64,000 bases of DNA. Origin: an uncultured Cyclobacteriaceae bacterium. Its GTDB lineage: Bacteria; Bacteroidota; Bacteroidia; Cytophagales; Cyclobacteriaceae. Positions within the stretch are counted from its first letter, which is position 1; each line of letters starts with the position of its first letter. This document shows positions 9,122 through 16,652 of the stretch, one piece after another. The notes beneath the pieces are model-generated. The model was not told where the DNA came from. It did no database searches and saw only the letters and a list, made by a program, of their open reading frames with translations. The position numbers and the translations under genes are program-made. Location: assembly GCA_943788235.1 (NCBI GenBank), contig CALSPM010000002.1, positions 533,983 through 597,982 on the forward strand, given 5' to 3'.

Positions 9122-10650
9122 TACTCCCACTCTATGGTTGCAGGTGGTTTAGAAGAGATGTCGTATACAACCCTATTGACTCCCTTCACTTTATTTATGA
9201 TGTGATTCGACATGCGACCCAAAAATTCATAGGGCAAATAACACCAATCTGCAGTCATGCCATCTAAGCTAGATACCGCCCTTAATGCGACCACCTGCTC
9301 ATAAGTCCGCTCATCACCCATCACCCCAACGGACTGAACTGGAAGCAGCATAGCTCCTGCCTGCCAGACCTGATGATAGAGGCCTTCATCTTTTAGTCCT
9401 TGAGTAAAAATATGATCTACTTCCTGAAGTATACGTACCTTTTCGGCATTGATGCTTCCTAAAATACGGATGCCTAATCCTGGCCCGGGAAAAGGATGCC
9501 TTCCTAAGATCTCTTTTGAAATATCAAGGGTGGCCCCAACCTTTCGCACTTCGTCTTTAAACAAGGTGTTTAATGGTTCCAATATCTTTAAATTCATTTT
9601 TTCTGGCAAGCCACCGACGTTGTGATGTGATTTGATGGTTACCGAAGTCCCATTTACGGAAACGGACTCTATGACATCAGGATAAATTGTTCCTTGACCG
9701 AGCCATTTAACATTTTTGACTTTTTTAGCTTCTTGCTCAAAGACATCAATAAATACACGTCCAATGGCCTTTCGCTTGGCCTCAGGTTCTTCTAAACCTT
9801 CCAATGCATCATAGAACAATGATTTAGCATCAACGCCTTTCACATTCAAACCCAATCCTTTGTATGAAGTAAGTACTCCTTCAAATTCGTTTTTTCGAAG
9901 TAACCCGTTGTCTACAAATATACAATATAGATTCTCACCTATGGCTTTGTCTATCAGTACGGCAGCCACTGAACTATCCACACCTCCTGACAACCCCATA
10001 ACGACCTTGTCATCACCTATTTTTTCTTTCAATTTAGCTACGGTAGACTCTGCGAAAAGATCTGGAGTCCATGATTGACTCGCCCCACATATTTTTACAA
10101 TGAAATTTTCAATCAGCTGCTTGCCTTGTTCAGAATGCGTGACCTCTGGATGAAATTGAATGCCATAAACAGGTCTATCCTTCCATTTGAAAGCTGCGAC
10201 AGGTATGTTTTCAGTAGAGGCTATTTGTTCAAATACTTCGGGTAACTCCACGATGGTATCTCCGTGAGACATCCATACCGTACTCCCTATATCGATTTGA
10301 GTTAATAAATCTGATCGACCCTTCACCTGATTCAACTTGGCCCGTCCATATTCTCTATGCGCCGATTTGGCCACTTTTCCCCCCATCTTTTTGGCTAATA
10401 ATTGAGCCCCATAACAAACTCCTAATAAAGGTAGATTTCCGAAAACGTCAAGTGCCATATCCGGAGCCTCTTCATCCAGAACAGAGCAAGGGCTTCCCGA
10501 AAAAATAATGCCAATGAAGCTTTCAAGAGCCAATTCACTTGATTTATTAAAAGGGTGAATTTCACAATATACATTTAATTCTCGAACCCTTCGAGCAATC
10601 AATTGTGTATATTGGGAACCAAAATCAATAATCAGGACTTTATCTAACAT
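9121..10650 (-). CDS. guaA: GMP synthase (glutamine-hydrolysing)
   Basis: Makes GMP from XMP, ATP and glutamine; cytoplasmic. The class I glutamine amidotransferase domain spans residues 1-190 with nucleophile Cys79 (GVCYGAQ) and QFHPEV. It is followed by the PP-loop ATP pyrophosphatase ([12 protein letters not shown], near residue 218) and the C-terminal dimerisation domain ending PPATIEWE. The 509-residue length is normal. It heads a three-gene unit guaA > TPR/binding protein > hemL. The start ATG lies only 4 nt from a -7 promoter element, so the transcript may have almost no leader. Confidence 0.98.
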   Translation of the reverse strand: MLDKVLIIDFGSQYTQLIARRVRELNVYCEIHPFNKSSELALESFIGIIFSGSPCSVLDEEAPDMALDVFGNLPLLGVCYGAQLLAKKMGGKVAKSAHREYGRAKLNQVKGRSDLLTQIDIGSTVWMSHGDTIVELPEVFEQIASTENIPVAAFKWKDRPVYGIQFHPEVTHSEQGKQLIENFIVKICGASQSWTPDLFAESTVAKLKEKIGDDKVVMGLSGGVDSSVAAVLIDKAIGENLYCIFVDNGLLRKNEFEGVLTSYKGLGLNVKGVDAKSLFYDALEGLEEPEAKRKAIGRVFIDVFEQEAKKVKNVKWLGQGTIYPDVIESVSVNGTSVTIKSHHNVGGLPEKMNLKILEPLNTLFKDEVRKVGATLDISKEILGRHPFPGPGLGIRILGSINAEKVRILQEVDHIFTQGLKDEGLYHQVWQAGAMLLPVQSVGVMGDERTYEQVVALRAVSSLDGMTADWCYLPYEFLGRMSNHIINKVKGVNRVVYDISSKPPATIEWE

Positions 10651-10654
10651 GTTG

Positions 10655-10662
10655 CAAAATTA
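10655..10662 (-). promoter_or_regulatory. -7 promoter element of guaA, very close to the start codon
   Basis: Minus-strand TAATTTTG followed by C matches TAnnTTTG, and the ATG of guaA follows after CAAC. No convincing -33 TTG is seen, so this rests on one element. If used, transcription would begin at or next to the ATG. Confidence 0.4.
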
Positions 10663-10692
10663 ATAGAATCTAATCAGCATAAAAGCCCTAGT

Positions 10693-11280
10693 ATGATTTT
10701 AGCAGAAAAAAGAATGTCTAAGTCAGAGCTTCAAAAAATATTGAAATCATTCTTCCCTAACTTAGAAGAAGAGTCTCTGGATGCCTTTATGAAATATGCT
10801 TCATATTTGAAATCTACCAAGGGTACAAAATTAATTTCTGAAGGAAAGAGACATCGTTATTTCTACTTAATCTTAAAAGGAGGTGTCAAATCTTACTATT
10901 CAAAAAAATCAAGAGATGTATGCACATGGTTCGCATTCAAAAATGAAGTTATTGGAACAATTACAACATATGAAGGCTTACCCTCAAAAGAAACGATTGA
11001 ATTATTAGAAGATTCAGAATTGATAAAATTCAATATCGAAAAAATAAAAGAGCTAACACTAACAGATTTATCCATTAGTCAGCTTATGAATGGTATTATC
11101 ATAGAACATACCCTATATCTTGAGGAAAGACTCTATCAATTGCAGTTCATGACCAGTAAAAACCGTTATAAAGTACTTTATGAATTGACTCCCGAAATAT
11201 TTCAAGAAGTCTCCCTTACTGACATCGCATCATATCTAGGAGTAACTAGAGAAACGTTGAGTAGAATAAGATCTAAGTAA
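10693..11280 (+). CDS. Crp/Fnr-family transcription regulator
   Basis: An N-terminal cyclic-nucleotide-binding-type beta barrel (TKLISEGKRHRYFYLILKGGVKSYY, residues ~40-125) is joined by a long helix to a C-terminal winged helix (SLTDIASYLGVTRETLSRIRS, residues ~172-195). It is 195 residues from ATG 10693, or 188 from ATG 10714. The barrel lacks the classic cAMP phosphate-binding RxS motif, as is common in Bacteroidetes Crp-like regulators, so the effector is unknown. It is divergent from guaA with a 42-nt gap and lies 82 nt before the amine oxidase gene, its most likely target by position. Confidence 0.88.
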   Translation: MILAEKRMSKSELQKILKSFFPNLEEESLDAFMKYASYLKSTKGTKLISEGKRHRYFYLILKGGVKSYYSKKSRDVCTWFAFKNEVIGTITTYEGLPSKETIELLEDSELIKFNIEKIKELTLTDLSISQLMNGIIIEHTLYLEERLYQLQFMTSKNRYKVLYELTPEIFQEVSLTDIASYLGVTRETLSRIRSK

Positions 11281-11362
11281 TTGCTTTGTGATAAATGTCA
11301 AATGAATTCACCTGAGAATCAATTAATCTTGTGTCTTGATAATTTTTAAAATATCTACACAC

Positions 11363-12630
11363 ATGAAAGAACTAATTAAATCTCTTATTTCATTATTATT
11401 TCTCATTCTTCCATTTTCATTTATGGCCTGCAACAAAGATGAAAATCCAAATACTTTTGGGAATACCGAAAACGAGCTTCAAGGAAATGAAAATCTAAAT
11501 ACTTCTGGAAATATCGAAAATGAGTTTCAAGGAAATGTAATCATCGTAGGTGCAGGAGCTTCTGGATTAGCTGCTGCCAAAAAGTTAGAAGAGGAAGGAA
11601 TTAGCTATCAAATATTAGAAGCAACTGACAAACTTGGTGGTAGGATCCAGAAAAATGAAAATTTTGTAGATTTTCCTATCGATTTAGGTGCTGAGTGGAT
11701 TCATGAAGATAAATCGATTTTGAACTTTTTAATAGATCAACCAGGAAATGAACCAAATGTTGAAACTATTTTATATCAACCCATGAATGTTCAGCAGGTA
11801 GTTGATAATATTATTTCACAAATTCCAAATGAAGAAATGATTGATTATTATGAAGGTTATATAACAGAATATAAATTTAAGAACACGACGTGGTATGATT
11901 TTCTTCATGAAAACTTTGCGCAAAATATCGAGCAAAATATCATCTATAATGCTAGGATTACAACTATAGACTACACGGGAGATCAAGTAGTATTAACGAC
12001 AGAAAACGGCACAGAATACCAAGCTGATAAAGTGATTTTAACTGTTTCTATAGGTGTACTTAGGTCTAATGCTATTACTTTCAACCCTCCATTACCCGCA
12101 AAAAAAATCACTGCTATTCAAGATGTTGAATTTTTACCTGGGTTTAAGTTGTTTATGAAGTTTTCTGATCAATTTCTATCCAGATGTTATTTCATCTGAA
12201 ACAAGTAGTGGAGAGAAAACATATTATGATGCTGCTTATGGTAAGGAATCGCAAGATCATGTTTTAGCGTTATTGTCTACAGGTATTTCAGCTCAAGAAT
12301 ATTATTTATTGGGCAATTCAGATGTCAATTGTAGACTCTGTAATTCAAGAGTTAGATGGTTATTTTAACGGACTTGCCTCTCAAAATTATCTAGGGTCTT
12401 ATATCTATCAAGATTGGGGTCAAAATACATATATCCAAGGAACTTGGACATCTGATTTTGATAAATCATCTAAAAAATTAAATGACTCTCTTGATGACAA
12501 AGTATATTTTGCTGGAGAAACTTATAATACTCATGGAATCACCCCCAATCGAGGTTTTTATATAATTCGCGGCTCTGTGCAAAGTGCTATACTATCGGGT
12601 TATGAAGTTGTCGATCAAATATTGGAGTAA
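11363..12630 (+). pseudogene. flavin-containing amine oxidase lipoprotein, broken by two frameshifts
   Basis: Starts at ATG 11363 with a lipoprotein signal peptide (LISLLFLILPFSFMAC, lipobox ending at Cys). After a tandem repeat comes an FAD-binding motif VIIVGAGASGLAAAKKLEEE and DKLGGRIQ, typical of monoamine oxidases. The first frame ends at 12199. One extra base near 12176 (CAATTTcTATCC) shifts reading into a second frame that continues the protein (YPDVISSETSSGEK through YYLLGNSDV). A second extra base near 12321-12326 shifts it into the frame that runs to 12630 (VYFAGETYNTHG, the C-terminal FAD motif). With both bases removed a complete protein of about 420 residues appears, so decay is very recent or the two bases are sequencing errors. 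Substrate unknown. Confidence 0.8.
11441..11536 (+). repeat. tandem duplication of 48 bp in the amine oxidase gene
   Basis: Two in-frame copies of 16 codons (ENPNTFGNTENELQGN and ENLNTSGNIENEFQGN) follow the lipidated cysteine. They differ at 6 of 48 bases, two of them synonymous. They form a polar linker between the lipid anchor and the FAD domain. Confidence 0.85.
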
Positions 12631-13130
12631 TTATATATACCACAACAACTAGCTATAACAATGGCCAGTTGTGGCTGCTATTTGCATCGATTTTAGCAGT
12701 AGAGACTATTCAAATGTAAAGTTCCAGAAAAATTTCCTAATTTCATTATCACAACTATACATGTCCAAAATTGTTAAAGGTAATTATACCATCATGATCC
12801 ACAAATGAAATCCTGTGCCAAGCCTAGTTGTTTTATTTATTTTACTAGTAATTAAGGGCAGTAGATACTGTTCAAGAGAATGTCGTGATACAACAAAAGC
12901 TTGAGTGGAGAGACAAATAAGTGGATACAAAAAACCAAAGATTCCTTCAGTTCAAGATAAATATAATCACGACTATAGGTTTGCCTTTTCTTCTGGCATG
13001 AAAGATCAGTTAACTTGCATACAATGGCATGAGAAGTGCGATAAAGGGCTAAAGAAAAGAGAAAAAATGATACAGTTTTAACCTTAAAATTGACTTAACA
13101 AATTCATTCCACCAATCTTCTACCCGTACT

Positions 13131-13160
13131 TTGAAAAGACTAAAAAAGTGCCTATAATTG
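13131..13160 (+). promoter_or_regulatory. candidate promoter for the HAD phosphatase gene
   Basis: TTG (13131-13133), 19-nt spacer, TATAATTG (13153-13160) followed by C, one mismatch to TAnnTTTG. The surrounding AAAAGTGCCTATnnTTGC is shared exactly with the better promoter before pgi. Confidence 0.4.
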
Positions 13161-13181
13161 CTCAATAGGTAGTTTTTTTTT
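13149..13181 (+). terminator. candidate intrinsic terminator (overlaps the promoter candidate)
   Basis: TGCCTAT (13149-13155) pairs with ATAGGTA (13165-13171) with one G-U pair and a 9-nt loop, followed by G and nine T (13173-13181). It could end transcription coming from the Crp/amine-oxidase side. Because the 5' arm is also a promoter-like motif, only one of the two roles may be real. Confidence 0.4.
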
Positions 13182-13278
13182 CTAAATTAATTATTGCAAA
13201 AAATACGTTTATTTAGCATCAATAAGTTGAACCAAACTTCTGAAGCCATTCTTATTATAAATCTAAAAAGATCAAAAA

Positions 13279-13935
13279 ATGAATAATACAAAAAGAATTG
13301 GATTGCTTTTTGATATGGATGGAGTCATTGTTGACAATCATATATTTCACTACAAATCTTGGCAAGCATTGGCAAAAAATTATGATCTAGATCTAAATGA
13401 AGAAGATTATCGAAATCATATGAATGGCAGAACGATCGGAGAAGTTGTCAGATTTCTCCAAAAAGATGCCTCAGAAGAAGAAGTAAAAAAAATTGGAATA
13501 GAAAAAGAGGTACTCTATCGTGATTTATATCAACCTTTCTTAACGCCTACCAAAGGATTGTGGAGTTTCCTAAGCAATGCACAAGAACACAAAATTCCTA
13601 TGTGTATAGGTACCAGCGCACCTAAAGAAAATGTCAGTTTTACCATAAACGGACTGGGCTTAGGTCATTATTTTAAATCGTTTTTAGATGATCGATCGGT
13701 AACCAAGGGAAAGCCCAATCCGGAAATATATCAAAAATGTGCCCAGTCTATTGGATTGCCCAATGAACAGTGTATTGTTTTTGAGGATGCCCTTGCAGGA
13801 ATTGAGGCAGGAAAAGCTGCGGGATCAAAAGTGATAGCTTTGGCAACCTCTCACAAAAGAGCAGAATTAAATGCTGAACTGGTCATTAATAACTTTTCTG
13901 AGATAGATGTTCAAACGTTGTATGATTTATTTTAA
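13279..13935 (+). CDS. HAD-superfamily phosphatase/phosphomutase, beta-phosphoglucomutase-like
   Basis: HAD hydrolase of 218 residues with an alpha-helical cap after motif I. Motif I is LLFDMDGVIVDN (nucleophile Asp and acid/base Asp), motif II GTSAPKENV, motif III lysine in KGKPNPEIY, motif IV VFEDALAGIEAGKAAG. This set fits the PGMB/CbbY subfamily, which acts on sugar phosphates; the substrate cannot be told. The next gene (DUF4159) begins directly at the base after its stop, so the two are probably one transcript. Confidence 0.9.
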   Translation: MNNTKRIGLLFDMDGVIVDNHIFHYKSWQALAKNYDLDLNEEDYRNHMNGRTIGEVVRFLQKDASEEEVKKIGIEKEVLYRDLYQPFLTPTKGLWSFLSNAQEHKIPMCIGTSAPKENVSFTINGLGLGHYFKSFLDDRSVTKGKPNPEIYQKCAQSIGLPNEQCIVFEDALAGIEAGKAAGSKVIALATSHKRAELNAELVINNFSEIDVQTLYDLF

Positions 13936-14601
13936 ATGAAAAAAAGGAATATTTATGGGATGATACTACTTGTCATTTTATCTGCTCGACTTTCACTTGC
14001 ACAAGAAATGAAAATTGCCCGATTAAAATATGATGGCGGCGGTGATTGGTATGCAAATAGAACCGCACTCTCAAATTTGATCGCCTTCACGAATAAAAAT
14101 ATAAAAACGGATTTGTATAAAAATGAAGATCAGGTGGATGCAGGTAGCCCTGATCTGTTTTTGTATCCCTATGTTTACATGACGGGTCATGGAAATGTCG
14201 ATTTCAACGCTATCCAATCCAGTAATCTCAGAAAATATCTGACCTCCGGGGGGTTCCTTCACATTGATGATAACTATGGTTTAGACCCCTTTATCCGATT
14301 AGAAATTAAAAAAGTATTTCCAAATAACGAGTGGGTAGAACTTCCTTTTGATCACGAAATCTACCATCAATATTATGATTTTGATAGCGGTCTTCCCAAA
14401 ATACACCAACACGATGGGCAGCCCCCACAAGGTTTTGGGATATTCCATGAAGGCAAACTCGTTGTCTTTTACACCTATCAATGTGATCTAGGCAATGGTT
14501 GGGAAGATGCCTCTATACATAATGATCCTGAAGATGTAAGGTTGAAGGCGTTGAAAATGGGCGCAAATATAATTTCCTACGCTTTCAGCGCTAATTTATA
14601 G
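13936..14601 (+). CDS. DUF4159 secreted protein
   Basis: Signal peptide (MILLVILSARLSLAQ) followed by a DUF4159 domain covering nearly all of the 221 residues: IARLKYDGGGDWYANRTALSNLI, YPYVYMTGHGNVDF, LTSGGFLHIDDNYG, ELPFDHEIYH. The fold is related to glutamine-amidotransferase-like ThuA domains, but its job is unknown. It is common in Bacteroidetes, often near MoxR/VWA-type genes, which are not present here. No spacer separates it from the HAD gene. Confidence 0.9.
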   Translation: MKKRNIYGMILLVILSARLSLAQEMKIARLKYDGGGDWYANRTALSNLIAFTNKNIKTDLYKNEDQVDAGSPDLFLYPYVYMTGHGNVDFNAIQSSNLRKYLTSGGFLHIDDNYGLDPFIRLEIKKVFPNNEWVELPFDHEIYHQYYDFDSGLPKIHQHDGQPPQGFGIFHEGKLVVFYTYQCDLGNGWEDASIHNDPEDVRLKALKMGANIISYAFSANL

Positions 14602-14700
14602 TTCACTAGAGTATTTCTTTAAATAAAGCCTTTCGTAAATTTTTTATTTTAATTTAGAGAATGCTGTCTACATATCCTAGTCGAACTCCTATCCACTGAT

Positions 14701-14708
14701 TATATTTG
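14701..14708 (+). promoter_or_regulatory. -7 promoter element of mtaB
   Basis: TATATTTG followed by C (TAnnTTTGC) ends 7 nt before the ATG at 14716. The predicted transcription start would fall within a few nt of the start codon. No clear -33 TTG. Confidence 0.45.
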
Positions 14709-14715
14709 CCCTCGA

Positions 14716-16023
14716 ATGAAAAAAGTTGCTTTCTATACGTTGGGCTGTAAGTTGAATTTTTCGGAAACATCAACCATCGCAAGATCCTTTGAAGCCAGGG
14801 GCTATCGCAAAGTACCCTTTGATCAAGCTCCGAATATCTTCATTATTAATACCTGCTCTGTAACGGAAAACGCAGATAAAAAATGCAAAAAAATAGTTCG
14901 TGAAGCTAAAAAAATTGCACCCAAATCTTTTGTAGCCATCATAGGCTGCTACGCCCAACTGAAACCCAAAGAGATCAGTAATATTGAAGGGGTTGATGCC
15001 GTTTTGGGTGCTGCTGAAAAATTCAGGATGTTTGATTATATCGAAACATTCATTCCTCAATCTAAAACTCAAGTTTTTACTTCCGAAATTAAAACCGCCG
15101 ATATTTTCAATGCGTCTCATTCTTATGGCGATCGAACACGTGCATTCCTTAAAGTCCAAGACGGCTGTAATTATAAATGTGCCTTCTGCACCATTCCTTT
15201 AGCCAGAGGTAAAAGCCGAAGTGAATCTATCGAAAACATACTTAATCAAGCCAACCAAATTGCTTTAACGGAAGTAAAAGAAATAGTCCTGACGGGAGTC
15301 AATATTGGAGATTTTGGTATTCAAGGAGGAAAGCGAAAAGAAAAATTCATCGATCTACTTCAAGTACTAGACAATGTTGAAGGCATTGATAGATTTAGAA
15401 TCTCTTCGATAGAGCCCAACTTATTAACTGACAAAATCATTGATTTTGTAGCGAAATCGAAAAGGTTTGTCCCCCATTTTCATATTCCACTTCAATCAGG
15501 AAGTGACCTCATATTGCATGATATGAAACGAAGATATGATACAAGTTTATATGCTGAACGAATTAAAAAAATCAAAGCCATCATGCCCCATTGCTGTATA
15601 GGCGTTGATGTGATCACAGGGTTCCCTGGTGAAACTAAAGCAGAATATTTGAGGACTTATGATTTTTTACGTTATTTAGATATTTCTTATTTGCACGTCT
15701 TTTCCTATTCTGAAAGAGAAAACACCCGGGCTTTTGACATGGCGAATCCAGTATCTAAAAAAGAAAGACAGGAACGATCTGTTATGCTTAGAACCCTCTC
15801 TGAAAAGAAAAAGAGGTGTTTTTATGAAACCCAAAAAGATCAAATAAGAACGGTTTTATTCGAAGACAATATTGAAGATGGGGAAATGCAAGGCTATACA
15901 GAAAATTATATTCGTATTACTGCAAAATATGATCCAATGCTCACCAATGAACTAAAAAAAGTAAGATTGTCTGAGTTAGATAAAAAAGGCAACTTTCAAG
16001 TCTTAGAAATAGAAGAATATTGA
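14716..16023 (+). CDS. mtaB: tRNA (N6-threonylcarbamoyladenosine-37-C2) methylthiotransferase
   Basis: Radical-SAM enzyme that adds a methylthio group to t6A37 in tRNA. The N-terminal UPF0004 domain has its three Fe-S cysteines Cys11 (TLGCKLNFSE), Cys47 (NTCSVTENAD) and Cys78 (IIGCYAQ). The radical-SAM cluster is Cys151, Cys155 and Cys158 (CNYKCAFC), and a C-terminal TRAM-like region follows. The opening TLGCKLN and NTCSVTENADKK favours MtaB over MiaB or RimO. Its 435-residue length is normal. FAH-family, M23 and bcp genes follow closely and may share its transcript. Confidence 0.93.
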   Translation: MKKVAFYTLGCKLNFSETSTIARSFEARGYRKVPFDQAPNIFIINTCSVTENADKKCKKIVREAKKIAPKSFVAIIGCYAQLKPKEISNIEGVDAVLGAAEKFRMFDYIETFIPQSKTQVFTSEIKTADIFNASHSYGDRTRAFLKVQDGCNYKCAFCTIPLARGKSRSESIENILNQANQIALTEVKEIVLTGVNIGDFGIQGGKRKEKFIDLLQVLDNVEGIDRFRISSIEPNLLTDKIIDFVAKSKRFVPHFHIPLQSGSDLILHDMKRRYDTSLYAERIKKIKAIMPHCCIGVDVITGFPGETKAEYLRTYDFLRYLDISYLHVFSYSERENTRAFDMANPVSKKERQERSVMLRTLSEKKKRCFYETQKDQIRTVLFEDNIEDGEMQGYTENYIRITAKYDPMLTNELKKVRLSELDKKGNFQVLEIEEY

Positions 16024-16043
16024 CCCATCCTTAAATAGAAAGT

Positions 16044-16652
16044 ATGAAACTCATTTGCATAGGCCGCAATTATGTGAAGCATATCGAAGAACTGGGAAAT
16101 GAAAAACCAGAAAGCCCCATTATTTTCTTGAAGCCAGACTCGGCGCTCATCAAAAACAATGATCCTTTTTACTATCCTGACTTTTCGACCGATATCCACT
16201 ACGAAGTTGAAATTTTGGTTAAAATTAAAAAAGTCGGTAAATCTATTCCTGCCAACTTTGCACACAAGTATTATGACGAAATTGGATTGGGCATTGATTT
16301 AACCGCTAGAGACCTACAAAGTAAAGCCAAAGCTAAAGGCTTGCCATGGGATCTAGCTAAGGGGTTCAATGGCTCAGCTCCCATTTCGAACTTTATCAAT
16401 AAGCATCCTTTTAACGTACAAGATCTCAACTTTTCATTGAAATTGAATAGCATTACCGTTCAATCGTCTAATACTTCGCTTATGCTGTGGTCTATTGATG
16501 AAATGATTGCCTACGTATCCCAATATATGACTTTAAAAAAGGGAGATATATTATTTACTGGCACTCCTGAAGGTGTAGGGCCCATCAAAATTGGAGATCA
16601 ACTTGAAGGCTTTATTGAATCCCAAAATATGTTTCATTTTGAGATACGTTAG
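16044..16652 (+). CDS. fumarylacetoacetate hydrolase (FAH) family protein
   Basis: Compact FAH fold of 202 residues. Metal ligands are visible: the ExE pair in HYEVEILVKI (near residue 53) and Asp in GIDLTARDLQ. LPWDLAKGFNGSAPIS and ILFTGTPEGVGPI are typical of the acylpyruvase/oxaloacetate-decarboxylase (FAHD1-like) group. A likely role is housekeeping hydrolysis or decarboxylation of a small keto acid. It starts 20 nt after mtaB and ends inside the start of the M23 gene. Confidence 0.9.
   Translation: MKLICIGRNYVKHIEELGNEKPESPIIFLKPDSALIKNNDPFYYPDFSTDIHYEVEILVKIKKVGKSIPANFAHKYYDEIGLGIDLTARDLQSKAKAKGLPWDLAKGFNGSAPISNFINKHPFNVQDLNFSLKLNSITVQSSNTSLMLWSIDEMIAYVSQYMTLKKGDILFTGTPEGVGPIKIGDQLEGFIESQNMFHFEIR

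Larger units (their letters stand above)
12631..13278 (+). other. gene-free stretch, no recognisable gene
   Basis: Stop-rich in all frames, with no RNA gene seen. It contains an imperfect repeat (cagtagagactattcaa at 12697-12713, cagtagatactgttcaa at 12859-12875) and, near its right end, a promoter-like and hairpin-like sequence described separately. It may be degraded coding sequence, but I cannot name a source gene. Confidence 0.5.

Noticed and set aside
12645-12690. Possible integron attC-like sequence (CTATAACAATGG, CAGTTGTGGC)
   Set aside because: Only weak similarity, no paired R/L boxes of correct spacing, no integrase and no cassette pattern in the window.
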